Assembly: GCF_001729485.1 (NCBI RefSeq)
Contig: NZ_CP017157.1
Coordinates: forward strand, 1,364,001-1,428,000
From: Streptomyces lydicus
GTDB lineage: Bacteria; Actinomycetota; Actinomycetes; Streptomycetales; Streptomycetaceae
Reading direction: 5' to 3'
DNA length: 64,000 nucleotides
Below the pieces are notes generated by a model. The model did no database searches. It was not told where the DNA came from and saw nothing but the letters and a program-made list of their open reading frames with translations. Position 1 is the stretch's first letter, and each line of letters opens with the position of its first letter. This document shows, in pieces, positions 42,996 to 51,830 of the stretch. The position numbers were made by a program, and so were the translations under genes.

Positions 42996-44165
42996 TCAGG
43001 CGGCGGCGCCCTCACGGGACCGGGGCACCTCGGCCGGATCCTTGCGGAAGGCCCACGCCATGGTGGGCTCCATCGCGAAGCGGAAGACCCGGCGGACCGG
43101 CGGGGTGCACAGCGCCGTGACCACGACCGCCGCGATCAGCGTGACCGCGATCTCGCCGAGCGGGGTGTGCAGCCAGGCGTAGTCGTCGAACCAGCCCCAG
43201 AAGCGCGAGCCCTTCGCCAGGAAGCCGTGCAGCAGGTAGCCGTACAGCGTGCCGGCGCCCAGCACCGTGAACCACGTGCGCCGCGTCGGCACCCAGGCGT
43301 AGAAGCACGCCACGAGCACGAGCGAGCAGCCGAAGAGGGCGAGGGTCATCGCCGCGCCGGCCCACCAGGTGGTGCCCAACTCCTGTGCGCTGTCCCGGTG
43401 GTAGAACCACGCCGAGCTCATCCGGGGCGCCGCCCAGTAAGCCATCACCAGTGCGCAGGCGAAGATCGGCACCGACGCGATCCGCACCGCCCGGCGCTGC
43501 ACCAGCCGGAAGTGCTCCGGCCGCAGCAACAGCCCCAGCACGAAGAACGGCAGGAACTGCAGCACCCGCTGGAGGTCGAGGTCGTCGCCGATGTCGGGTG
43601 ACACGGAGGCGAGGACGGCGATGAGCACCGCGAGCGGAAGGGGCCAGCGGACGATCTTCCACAACGGGGTGGTGAGCCGCCAGATGAACAGCGCCACCAG
43701 GAACCACGTCAGGAACCACGGGTCGAGCAGGCTGATGGGGTGGCCGGGATCGTCGTCCGCCCAGCGCTTGAAGAACGCGTACGCGGTCTCGAAGAGCACG
43801 TAGGGCACCACCACGCCGGTGATCAGCCGCTGCAGCCGGTCCCTGCGCATGTCGAAGCTGCGCGAGAAGTAGCCGGAAATGATGATGAAGGCCGGCATGT
43901 GGAAGGTGTACACGGTCATGTAGAGCGCTTCGGCCGCCCGGCTGCCGTCGGTCAGCGGCTCCCACGAGTGACCCATCGCCACCAGCACGATGGCCAGGTA
44001 CTTCGCGTTGTCGAAGAAGGCGTCGCGGCCCCCGGCCTTCGGTGCGGGCCCCGAGGCTTGCTGCGGCACACCGGGTGGCTGCCCCGAGGGCTCCGTCCGG
44101 TCCGTACCCGCTGCTTCCCGGGCAGGGGGCAGCTCGCGTCGAGGTGTGGGGGCAGCGGGAAACAT
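42996..44165 (-). CDS. Acyltransferase family 3 membrane protein
   Basis: 389 aa from ATG 44165; GTG 44174 is possible. TATCGT ends 7 nt before the ATG and there is no ribosome site, so it is likely leaderless. After a Pro-rich tail come ten or so helices. Family landmarks: FFDNAKYLAIVLVAMGHSW near the start (catalytic-type His) and FHMPAFIIISGYF. Members O-acylate sugars, peptidoglycan or polyketides at the membrane. No biosynthetic genes adjoin, so the target is unknown. It could also belong to the related fucose 4-O-acetyltransferase group. Confidence 0.82.
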   Translation of the reverse strand: MFPAAPTPRRELPPAREAAGTDRTEPSGQPPGVPQQASGPAPKAGGRDAFFDNAKYLAIVLVAMGHSWEPLTDGSRAAEALYMTVYTFHMPAFIIISGYFSRSFDMRRDRLQRLITGVVVPYVLFETAYAFFKRWADDDPGHPISLLDPWFLTWFLVALFIWRLTTPLWKIVRWPLPLAVLIAVLASVSPDIGDDLDLQRVLQFLPFFVLGLLLRPEHFRLVQRRAVRIASVPIFACALVMAYWAAPRMSSAWFYHRDSAQELGTTWWAGAAMTLALFGCSLVLVACFYAWVPTRRTWFTVLGAGTLYGYLLHGFLAKGSRFWGWFDDYAWLHTPLGEIAVTLIAAVVVTALCTPPVRRVFRFAMEPTMAWAFRKDPAEVPRSREGAAA

Positions 44166-44783
44166 TGGAGGCACGATAGCGGCGCTCGGGGAGGCCGTAA
44201 AACCGCATCCGGGCCATTCGCCATTTCCCCGTGCGGCACGCCGGATTACGCCCCCCTAAAACCGCCGATAGACAGCGCCCCCTCCTCCATCATCCGTCCC
44301 ATTTGCCGCACTTCATACTCCCAAAACGGATGATATCCCCAGCGAACGACGCAGACGGAATGTCCGCTTCTCGGGTGTTCTGTCCCCGTGGTGACGGTCA
44401 CTTTCGTGCGGCTCCGTAAAGCCGTGACGGACGCCACGAATAAGTGAATTACCCGGGGGAAGGAGGGGAGGGAAATGATCGGAATGATCGCCCCCCCATT
44501 GCGGGTCTGCCGCCCGGCGTGTGAATTCCGGCACCCGGATCCGCCTCGGCCGGCGCCCAGGGGTCCGGCGCACACCCCGCCGACACCCCGCGAACGCCCG
44601 CCGCGCCGCACCGCCGCCCACCCCCGCCCCACGGCCCGCAGAGGCCGGAATCGGGCAAAGCGTTGGCCGATGATTCGTCACCGGCCTGCAGTGGGCATGG
44701 AGTTGGTGGCACGATGGGTGCCGGGGGGTGTGCGCAGCATGCTCCCGGGCCGGTGAGGCGTTCCGACCAAGGGTGTGATCAGT
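44166..44783. other. 618-nt stretch without a confident gene
   Basis: Lower GC than its surroundings between 44240 and 44480. Contains the inverted repeat ATCATCCGT (44289-44297) / ACGGATGAT (44326-44334) with a 28-nt loop. At 44461-44473 there is a strong ribosome-site-like run GAAGGAGGGGAGG just before an ATG (44475) that opens a 93-codon frame of poor coding character. The rest is GC-rich, and I see nothing more. Confidence 0.5.
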
Positions 44784-44978
44784 GTGGCTCTATCGCTGTC
44801 AGTTGTGCTGCTGTTGGGGATCATCCTGATCGTGTTGATCAGGGGTAAGTCGATCAAGGCAGGCCCGGCGATCGTCGCCATACTGTTCGGCTTCTTCCTC
44901 GCCTCCACGGGCATGGCGCCGTCGATCAACAGATTCCTGAACTCCCTGGCGGACACCATCAACCACATCACGTTCTAG
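44784..44978 (+). CDS. Small membrane protein
   Basis: 64 aa from GTG 44784, chosen because AAGGG lies 10 nt upstream; the GTG at 44775 would be too close to it. Two hydrophobic helices (LSLSVVLLLGIILIVLI and AIVAILFGFFLASTGM) separated by a short basic turn RGKSIKAG, then an amphipathic tail (NRFLNSLADTINHITF). A small two-helix inner-membrane protein, apparently conserved in streptomycetes as far as I recall. Function unknown. Confidence 0.72.
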   Translation: MALSLSVVLLLGIILIVLIRGKSIKAGPAIVAILFGFFLASTGMAPSINRFLNSLADTINHITF

Positions 44979-45061
44979 GGGAGACATCCCCTAGGTGGTC
45001 CGCCGGGCCCCCGGCCGGGTGCCGCCCGAGGGACGGCCGTGCCCGGCACCGCCGTCCGAGG

Positions 45062-45433
45062 TCACTCGCCCCCGGTCCGCGTCAGCGCCTCGCGTACGGC
45101 TTCCTCGGTGCGCCCCACCAGCGCCGAGCCGTCGTCCGCGGTGATGATCGGCCGCTGGATCAGCTTCGGGTGCGCCGCCAGCGCCGCGATCCACCGCTCA
45201 CGCGCGGCGTCGGTGCGCTCCCATTCCCCGAGCCCCAGCTCCCCGGCCTCGGCCTCCTGGGTCCGGGTGATGTCCCACGGCTCCAGACCCAGCCGGGCCA
45301 GCACGTCGCGCAGCTCGCCGGCGGTCGGCGGGTCCTCCAGGTACGTGCGGACCGTGTACGCGGCGCCCGCCCCGTCGAGGATCTCGACGGCGGAACGGCA
45401 CTTCGAGCACGCGGGATTGAGCCAGATCTCCAT
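45062..45433 (-). CDS. ArsC/Spx-family thioredoxin-fold protein
   Basis: 123 aa from ATG 45433. WLNPACSKCRSAVEIL carries the CxxC redox motif; later LIQRPIITADDGSALVGR matches the conserved RPI segment of ArsC-like proteins. It could be a glutaredoxin-type arsenate reductase or a YffB-like protein. No ars operon genes are near, so an arsenic role is uncertain. It stands between two gene-free stretches, facing away from the tRNA pair. Confidence 0.82.
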   Translation of the reverse strand: MEIWLNPACSKCRSAVEILDGAGAAYTVRTYLEDPPTAGELRDVLARLGLEPWDITRTQEAEAGELGLGEWERTDAARERWIAALAAHPKLIQRPIITADDGSALVGRTEEAVREALTRTGGE

Positions 45434-45525
45434 GTCGGCCACCCTATGCAACCGCGCGCGCGAGGCGAAGAGGCGTGCGCGCCACCGCCGGTCCGCGCGC
45501 TCGACCCCGTGTCCCCGGAACGCGA

Positions 45526-45555
45526 AAAGCCCCGGACCGTCCGGTCCGGGGCTTT
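45526..45555. terminator. Intrinsic terminator of tRNA-Gly
   Basis: Perfect 13-bp arms 45526-45538 and 45543-45555, loop GTCC. On the minus strand the stem ends in a T-run, just 3' of tRNA-Gly. Confidence 0.8.
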
Positions 45556-45562
45556 CCCATTG

Positions 45563-45633
45563 AGCGGGCGACGGGAATCGAACCCGCGTAGCTAGTTTGG
45601 AAGACTAGGGCTCTACCATTGAGCTACGCCCGC
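45563..45633 (-). tRNA. tRNA-Gly (anticodon TCC)
   Basis: Full cloverleaf on the minus strand: acceptor GCGGGCG/CGCCCGC, D-arm GCTC-AATGGTA-GAGC, anticodon loop CTTCCAA giving TCC, T-loop TTCGATT. Discriminator U; CCA is not encoded. Reads GGA/GGG codons. Confidence 0.96.
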
Positions 45634-45814
45634 GAGCGCCACAGGTCGCGAGACCTCGGCACGCAGTGCATCCTAGCGGGTCGCAGCCGTGCGCCGCACA
45701 CCCCGTTCCCGGACGCGGCGCGCGTGCGGTGCCGCAGCCGCCGTCGCCGCCGGTGCGTCCCCGATAACTGGCGGCCCTTCTGTCCGCGGCCATGTACCCT
45801 ACGTGTCGCACCGA

Positions 45815-45891
45815 CGGGGTGTGGCGCAGCTTGGTAGCGCGTCCGCTTTGGGAGCGGAAGGTCGTCGGTTCGAATCCGGCCACCCCGACCA
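45815..45891 (+). tRNA. tRNA-Pro (anticodon TGG)
   Basis: Acceptor CGGGGTG/CACCCCG, D-arm GCGC-AGCTTGGTA-GCGC, anticodon loop TTTGGGA giving TGG, T-loop TTCGAAT, discriminator A, encoded CCA at 45889-45891. A TACCCT hexamer about 14 nt upstream may be the -10. Divergent from tRNA-Gly. Confidence 0.96.
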
Positions 45892-45973
45892 GCAGATCAG
45901 CCCGGCGACAGCGACCGGGCGCAGCGCCGGCCCACCAGGTCACCCGCCCGCGCGGCGGGCGTGCAAGATCACG

Positions 45974-46004
45974 TTGTCGGCGTCATCCTCCTTGCGGTTA
46001 CTAT
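45974..46004 (+). promoter_or_regulatory. Candidate tig promoter
   Basis: TTGTCG (-35-like, 45974-45979) and TACTAT (-10-like, 45999-46004), 19 nt apart, about 115 nt before the tig start codon. Confidence 0.4.
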
Positions 46005-46120
46005 GCAAGCTGCGTGTCCGTGTGTCTGTGTACCGGGCGCGATCGGCCGGGCCCGGATCAGCCGGGTACCTGGTAGATCTCAAGCAGAACCCCAGAAGTC
46101 AGCCCCAAGGAGACCGAACC

Positions 46121-47497
46121 GTGAAGAGCGCCGTGGAGACCCTGAACCCGACTCGGGTTCGGCTCACTGTCGAGGTGCCCTTCGAGGAGCTCAAGCCCAG
46201 CCTCGACGCGGCGTACAAGAAGATCAACCAGCAGGTCACGGTGAAGGGCTTCCGCCAGGGCAAGATCCCGGCCCGCGTCATCGACCAGCGGTTCGGCCGC
46301 GGTGCCGTGCTGGAGGAGGCCGTCAACGACGCGCTCCCGAAGTTCTACACCGAGGCGGTCAACGAGGCTGAGCTGAACGTCCTCGGCCAGCCCGATGTCG
46401 ACATCACCGAGCTGAAGGACGGCGAGCTGCTGGCCTTCAGCGCCGAGGTCGACATCCGCCCCGCCCTGGAGATCCCGGACTACTCCGGCATCGAGGTCGA
46501 GGTCGACGCCGTCGAGGTGTCGGAAGAGGACATCGACAAGTCCGTCGAGCAGCTGCGTGAGCGCTTCGCCACGACCAGCCCGGTCGAGCGCGCCGTGCAG
46601 GACGGCGACGTGCTGACCGTGAACCTCGAGGCCAAGGTCGACGGCGAGGTCCTGGAGGACGGTGTCGCCGAGGGCGTCACGTACACCGTCGGCTCCGGCG
46701 AGCTGCTCGACGGCATCGACGAGGCGGTCACGGGCCTGGAGGCCGGCGGCAGCGCCACCTTCACCTCCGAGCTCAAGGGCGGCTCCGCCGAGGGCAAGGA
46801 GGCCGAGGTCAAGGTCGAGGTCACCGAGGTCAAGTCGCGTGAACTCCCCGAGCTGGACGACGACTTCGCGCAGCTGGCCAGCGAGTTCGACACCCTCGAG
46901 GAGCTCCGGGCGGACAGCCGCAAGCGCCTCGAGCAGATGAAGAAGTACGACCAGGCCACCCAGGCGCAGGAGAAGGTCCTGGACGAGCTGCTCAAGCTCG
47001 TCGAGGTGCCGATGCCGGAGAAGCTGCTCGCGGACGAGGTCCAGACCCGCAAGCACAACCTGGAGCACCACCAGCTCGGCCAGATGGGTCTCGACCTCGC
47101 GAAGTACCTGGAGATCCAGGGCAAGAGCGAGGAAGAGTTCGACGCCGAGACCAAGGAGCAGGCCGAGAAGGGCATCAAGACCCAGTTCATCCTCGACGAG
47201 CTGGTCAACAAGGAGAAGCTGAACGTCAGCCAGGAGGAGCTCACCGAGCACCTCATGCGCCGCGCGCAGTCCTCCGGCATGTCCCCCGACCAGTTCGCCC
47301 AGGCCGTCGTCGAGGGCGGCCAGGTGCCGATGCTCGTCGGTGAGGTCGCCCGCGGCAAGGCCCTCGCGGTCGTCGTCGAGGCCGCCACGGTCAAGGACTC
47401 CAACGGCGAGGTCGTCGACCTCGACGACGAGGACGAGACCGAGGTCGCCGAGGCCGTCGTCGCCGAGGCCGAGGGCGAGGAGAAGCCCGAGGCGTAA
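46121..47497 (+). CDS. tig: Trigger factor
   Basis: 458 aa from GTG 46121 with AAGGAG 8 nt upstream. Ribosome-binding N-domain with the signature GFRQGKIP (about residues 42-49), a central FKBP-type PPIase domain ([17 protein letters not shown]), and a helical C-terminal chaperone domain. The acidic tail ([11 protein letters not shown]) is typical of actinobacteria. It catches nascent chains at the ribosome exit tunnel. It is followed by a terminator and then clpP1P2-clpX, the same order as in many bacteria. Confidence 0.96.
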   Translation: MKSAVETLNPTRVRLTVEVPFEELKPSLDAAYKKINQQVTVKGFRQGKIPARVIDQRFGRGAVLEEAVNDALPKFYTEAVNEAELNVLGQPDVDITELKDGELLAFSAEVDIRPALEIPDYSGIEVEVDAVEVSEEDIDKSVEQLRERFATTSPVERAVQDGDVLTVNLEAKVDGEVLEDGVAEGVTYTVGSGELLDGIDEAVTGLEAGGSATFTSELKGGSAEGKEAEVKVEVTEVKSRELPELDDDFAQLASEFDTLEELRADSRKRLEQMKKYDQATQAQEKVLDELLKLVEVPMPEKLLADEVQTRKHNLEHHQLGQMGLDLAKYLEIQGKSEEEFDAETKEQAEKGIKTQFILDELVNKEKLNVSQEELTEHLMRRAQSSGMSPDQFAQAVVEGGQVPMLVGEVARGKALAVVVEAATVKDSNGEVVDLDDEDETEVAEAVVAEAEGEEKPEA

Positions 47498-47535
47498 GGC
47501 CCCGGCCGCCTCGCGCCCCGCGCAGCACGACTGAG

Positions 47536-47575
47536 CACGGGCCCGAACACGCACGTCCGCGTGTTCGGGCCCGTG
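47536..47575. terminator. tig terminator
   Basis: Perfect 17-bp arms 47536-47552 and 47559-47575, 6-nt loop ACGTCC, followed by TGTCG. Confidence 0.8.
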
Positions 47576-47599
47576 TGTCGTAACGGACCGGTGAGCCTG

Positions 47600-47621
47600 C
47601 GCTCACAGCGAACAGTTGACA
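47600..47621. promoter_or_regulatory. ClgR-type operator and -35 of clpP1
   Basis: On the minus strand 47613-47600 reads GTTCGC-TGTGA-GCG, an exact fit to the ClgR motif GTTCGC-N5-GCG that I recall. Two bases later comes TTGACA (47616-47621), a consensus -35. An activator site just upstream of -35 suits ClgR, which induces clp genes in Streptomyces. The -10 is not clear to me. Confidence 0.6.
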
Positions 47622-47782
47622 ATGCGGGATGGCGTTGTCCGACCTGCGCGTTAGGGTCCGTAGATACGAGGGCAGGGGAGTCCCTGAAACCGCGCCGGGG
47701 CGACATACGGCGCCCGATCCCCGCGCCCCAGAAGACGACGCTGAGACGGCCCTGGGCCGTCCGACAACGAGCAGGTGGACAC

Positions 47783-48397
47783 GTGACGATCCCGATGCCT
47801 TCCGCCGCCGCTGAGCCGACCTTCGGTGGCCTCGGCGACCAGGTCTACAACCGGCTGCTCGGCGAGCGGATCATCTTCCTCGGCCAGCCGGTCGACGACG
47901 ACATCGCCAACAAGATCACCGCGCAGCTGCTTCTCCTCGCCGCGGACCCGGACAAGGACATCTTCCTCTACATCAACTCCCCGGGCGGCTCGATCTCGGC
48001 CGGCTTGGCGATCTACGACACCATGCAGTACATCAAGAACGACGTGGTGACGATCGCGATGGGCCTCGCCGCCTCGATGGGCCAGTTCCTGCTGAGCGCC
48101 GGTACCCCGGGCAAGCGCTTCGCGCTGCCGAACGCCGAGATCCTCATCCACCAGCCCTCCGCGGGCCTGGCCGGTTCCGCGTCGGACATCAAGATCCACG
48201 CCGAGCGGCTGCTGCACACCAAGAAGCGGATGGCGGAGCTGACGGCCTTCCACACCGGCCAGACCGTCGAGCGGATCACCCAGGACTCGGACCGCGACCG
48301 CTGGTTCTCCGCGGACGAGGCCAAGGAGTACGGCCTCATCGACGACGTGATGACCTCCGCCGCCGGCGTTCCGGGCGGGGGCGGCACCGGGGCCTGA
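47783..48397 (+). CDS. clpP1: ATP-dependent Clp protease proteolytic subunit 1
   Basis: 204 aa from GTG 47783; ATG 47795 is an alternative. Catalytic triad by motif: Ser98 in GLAASMGQ, His123 in ILIHQP, Asp172 in DSDRDRW, with the standard 25- and 49-residue spacings. The oligomer interface [12 protein letters not shown] is present. It forms the heteromeric ClpP1P2 barrel with the product of the next gene and degrades unfolded or tagged proteins fed by ClpX or ClpC. The ClgR-type site upstream fits stress control. Confidence 0.96.
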   Translation: MTIPMPSAAAEPTFGGLGDQVYNRLLGERIIFLGQPVDDDIANKITAQLLLLAADPDKDIFLYINSPGGSISAGLAIYDTMQYIKNDVVTIAMGLAASMGQFLLSAGTPGKRFALPNAEILIHQPSAGLAGSASDIKIHAERLLHTKKRMAELTAFHTGQTVERITQDSDRDRWFSADEAKEYGLIDDVMTSAAGVPGGGGTGA

Positions 48398-48462
48398 GCC
48401 CCGCAGCACTCGCCCCAGCCACCCCAGCCCACTTGATCGCCACCAGGACGGTGAACACCACG

Positions 48463-49140
48463 ATGAACAACTTCCCCGGCAGCGGCCTCTACCAGCACCC
48501 GGAGTCCGAGTTTTCCGGCCCCCGGGCCGAGGCCCGCTACATCGTCCCGCGCTTCGTCGAGCGCACCTCGCAGGGCGTGCGTGAGTACGACCCGTACGCG
48601 AAGCTCTTCGAGGAGCGCGTGATCTTCCTCGGCGTGCAGATCGACGACGCCTCGGCCAACGACGTCATGGCGCAGCTGCTGTGCCTGGAGTCGATGGACC
48701 CGGACCGCGACATCTCGATCTACATCAACAGCCCCGGCGGCTCCTTCACCGCGCTGACGGCCATCTACGACACGATGCAGTTCGTGAAGCCCGACATTCA
48801 GACGGTCTGCATGGGCCAGGCGGCCTCCGCCGCGGCCGTGCTGCTCGCGGCCGGCACCCCCGGCAAGCGGATGGCGCTGCCGAACGCGCGGGTGCTGATC
48901 CACCAGCCGTACAGCGAGACCGGTCGTGGTCAGGTCTCCGACCTGGAGATCGCCGCCAACGAGATCCTGCGGATGCGGACGCAGCTGGAGGACCTGCTGG
49001 CCAAGCACTCCTCCACGCCGATCGAGAAGATCCGTGATGACATCGAGCGTGACAAGATTCTGACCGCCGAGGAGTCCCTGGCGTACGGTCTGGTCGACCA
49101 GATCGTCTCGACGCGCAAGTCGTCCGTCTCGATCGGATAG
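48463..49140 (+). CDS. clpP2: ATP-dependent Clp protease proteolytic subunit 2
   Basis: 225 aa from ATG 48463; GTG 48451 is an in-frame alternative, and neither has an ideal ribosome site. Triad: Ser122 in GQAASAAA, His147 in VLIHQP, and an Asp in IERDK. A longer N-terminal extension than ClpP1 (about 45 residues before the fold), probably processed as in Streptomyces. It is the second ring of the ClpP1P2 particle. 65 nt separate it from clpP1, so they are one operon. The region behind it contains a structured hairpin before clpX. Confidence 0.94.
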   Translation: MNNFPGSGLYQHPESEFSGPRAEARYIVPRFVERTSQGVREYDPYAKLFEERVIFLGVQIDDASANDVMAQLLCLESMDPDRDISIYINSPGGSFTALTAIYDTMQFVKPDIQTVCMGQAASAAAVLLAAGTPGKRMALPNARVLIHQPYSETGRGQVSDLEIAANEILRMRTQLEDLLAKHSSTPIEKIRDDIERDKILTAEESLAYGLVDQIVSTRKSSVSIG

Positions 49141-49172
49141 CGGTCTTCGCAAAATGAGCCGGAGCGTTGCCT

Positions 49173-49215
49173 CCTTGGACCGGTTCGGGATCGAGTGAAC
49201 CGAGTCGGTCCAAGG
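49173..49215. repeat. Nested hairpin between clpP2 and clpX
   Basis: Outer stem CCTTGGACCG (49173-49182) with CGGTCCAAGG (49206-49215), and inner stem GTTC/GAAC around GGGATCGAGT. It could be an attenuator, terminator or operator separating the two genes. Confidence 0.55.
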
Positions 49216-49309
49216 GGGGCCCGTACGGGGGGCCCGGCAAGGTACCGTCGATAGGCAAGCACCCGGGTCCGCGGAGCAATGCGGATCCCAGGCGAAGGGG
49301 AAGCACCTC

Positions 49310-50593
<1,284 letters not shown>

Positions 50594-50618
50594 CCCGCGC
50601 CCGCCCCGGACACACGAG

Positions 50619-50652
50619 AGCCGCCCGGCAGCCGAGATGCTGCCGGGCGGCT
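50619..50652. terminator. Bidirectional terminator after clpX
   Basis: 14-bp perfect arms 50619-50632 and 50639-50652, loop CGAGAT. The stem extends with ACACGA/TCGTGT after a one-base bulge. Lies between clpX and the convergent membrane-protein gene. Confidence 0.8.
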
Positions 50653-50721
50653 TCGTGTCGTGACGGGCGCTGCCCTTCCGGGCCCGTGCCGCCGTCCCCC
50701 ACAAACGGCGCACGGGGGCGG

Positions 50722-51666
50722 CTACTTCTCCTTGCGGACCTCGTTGCGGATCTTGGCGGTCTTCTCCGAGAGCTGCTCGGCGGTGAGCGGCTCGCCGCTC
50801 GGGACGCCACCGGAGGCCGACGGCGGGGACGGCATTGACTGCACGATGCCGATCGCGCTGCTGTCGCCCCAGACGCAGATGGAGACCTGCTGGGACGCGC
50901 TGACGCCGCCCATCGAGACGGTGGCCTTCTGCGTCTTGCACTTCATCACGGAGCCGTCGAAGTCGCTCGGCGAGAACTTGGTCTCGGGCGTGACGGTCTC
51001 GATCTTCGCGCCCGACGCGGACTTCTGCTGGTTCTCGTCGAGCTTCGCGAACAGCTGGTCCACGGCGGTGTCGGGGTCGTTCACCTTGCCGTAGATGCCC
51101 GCCACACCGAGGATCAGCTTGCTGTCGTTGGTGTACCCGGCCTGCACGAACTTGCCGTCCGTGATGCCCATGGCGCGGAGTTCCTTGTCGCTGGAGAAGT
51201 CCTCCGGCGCCTTGCCGGCGGCCTTGCCAGGGGCCTTGGTGTACTCGTTGCCCAGCAGCTTGTCCGGCAGCGAGATCGTGTAGGGCTTCACGTCGCCGCC
51301 CGAGCCGAAGACGAAGTACGCGCCGACGCCGATGGCGGCGACGACCGCGACCGCGCCGACGATCAGGCCGATCTTCTTGCCGTTGCCGCCGCTCTCCGGG
51401 GGGCCCTGGGGGATGACGCCGTAAGGGGTCTGCTGGCCGGCGTAAGGGGACTGCTGGCCGTAGCCGGGCTGCTGCGGGTAGCCGTAGCCCTGGGGGGCCT
51501 GCGGGGCACCCTGGGGGTAGCCGTAGCCCTGCTGCGGAGGTACCTGGCCGCCCTGCTGCGGGTAGCCGTAACCGGGCTGGGGAGCCGGCGGCTGCGGCTG
51601 GCCGTACGGGCCGGGCTGCTGGGGCTGCTGCCCGTACGGGCCGGGAGGCGGCTGGTTGAAGCTCAT
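50722..51666 (-). CDS. Pro/Gln/Gly/Tyr-rich single-span membrane protein
   Basis: 314 aa from ATG 51666 (GAGGGGAA upstream). The first 95 residues are low-complexity repeats of the GYGYPQQ type and should lie in the cytoplasm. One helix follows (KIGLIVGAVAVVAAIGVGAYFVF), then a roughly 180-residue outer domain with two Cys (KCKTQK and SICVWGD) that could form a disulfide. The layout is common among actinobacterial proteins of unknown function. It is next to clpX in Streptomyces as I recall. The promoter region holds a palindrome and a 14-bp tandem repeat. Confidence 0.75.
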   Translation of the reverse strand: MSFNQPPPGPYGQQPQQPGPYGQPQPPAPQPGYGYPQQGGQVPPQQGYGYPQGAPQAPQGYGYPQQPGYGQQSPYAGQQTPYGVIPQGPPESGGNGKKIGLIVGAVAVVAAIGVGAYFVFGSGGDVKPYTISLPDKLLGNEYTKAPGKAAGKAPEDFSSDKELRAMGITDGKFVQAGYTNDSKLILGVAGIYGKVNDPDTAVDQLFAKLDENQQKSASGAKIETVTPETKFSPSDFDGSVMKCKTQKATVSMGGVSASQQVSICVWGDSSAIGIVQSMPSPPSASGGVPSGEPLTAEQLSEKTAKIRNEVRKEK

Positions 51667-51684
51667 GGAGCGTTCCCCTCGTGA

Positions 51685-51726
51685 CAACTGAAAACAGTTG
51701 AAGTTCTGCGTGTGAAGTTCTTCGTG
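51685..51726. promoter_or_regulatory. Palindrome plus 14-bp tandem repeat upstream of the membrane-protein gene
   Basis: CAACTG-AAAA-CAGTTG (51685-51700) followed by TGAAGTTCTGCGTG (51699-51712) and TGAAGTTCTTCGTG (51713-51726), one mismatch between copies. It lies in the 164-nt divergent region with valS and is probably a regulator-binding cluster. Confidence 0.5.
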
Positions 51727-51817
51727 ATGGTGATGCGCTGCCGACATCCTGTATGACGTCGCTGACAGCCGGTGCTCCGGGGGCGAAACCGATTCGAAGC
51801 TGCTACATGCGCGCCCG

Positions 51818-51823
51818 TACACT
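51818..51823 (+). promoter_or_regulatory. -10 box TACACT of leaderless valS
   Basis: TACACT, seven bases, then GTG 51831 with no ribosome site. This also makes a leader-based T-box impossible for this promoter. Confidence 0.5.
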
Positions 51824-51830
51824 GTCCGTC

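Noticed and set aside
44231..44632. Small frames on both strands in the 44.2-44.6 kb gap
   Set aside because: No ribosome site, no coding bias, no recognisable product.
44475..44756. 93-codon frame with a strong ribosome-site-like sequence
   Set aside because: Composition is Arg/Pro-dominated with mixed third positions and no family; kept only as an observation on the gap.
45563..45901. Divergent tRNA pair as an integration hotspot
   Set aside because: No integrase, no repeated tRNA 3' end and no foreign-looking genes nearby.
51667..51830. T-box or other riboswitch before valS
   Set aside because: The start looks leaderless and I see no specifier or antiterminator structure; the repeats fit protein operators better.
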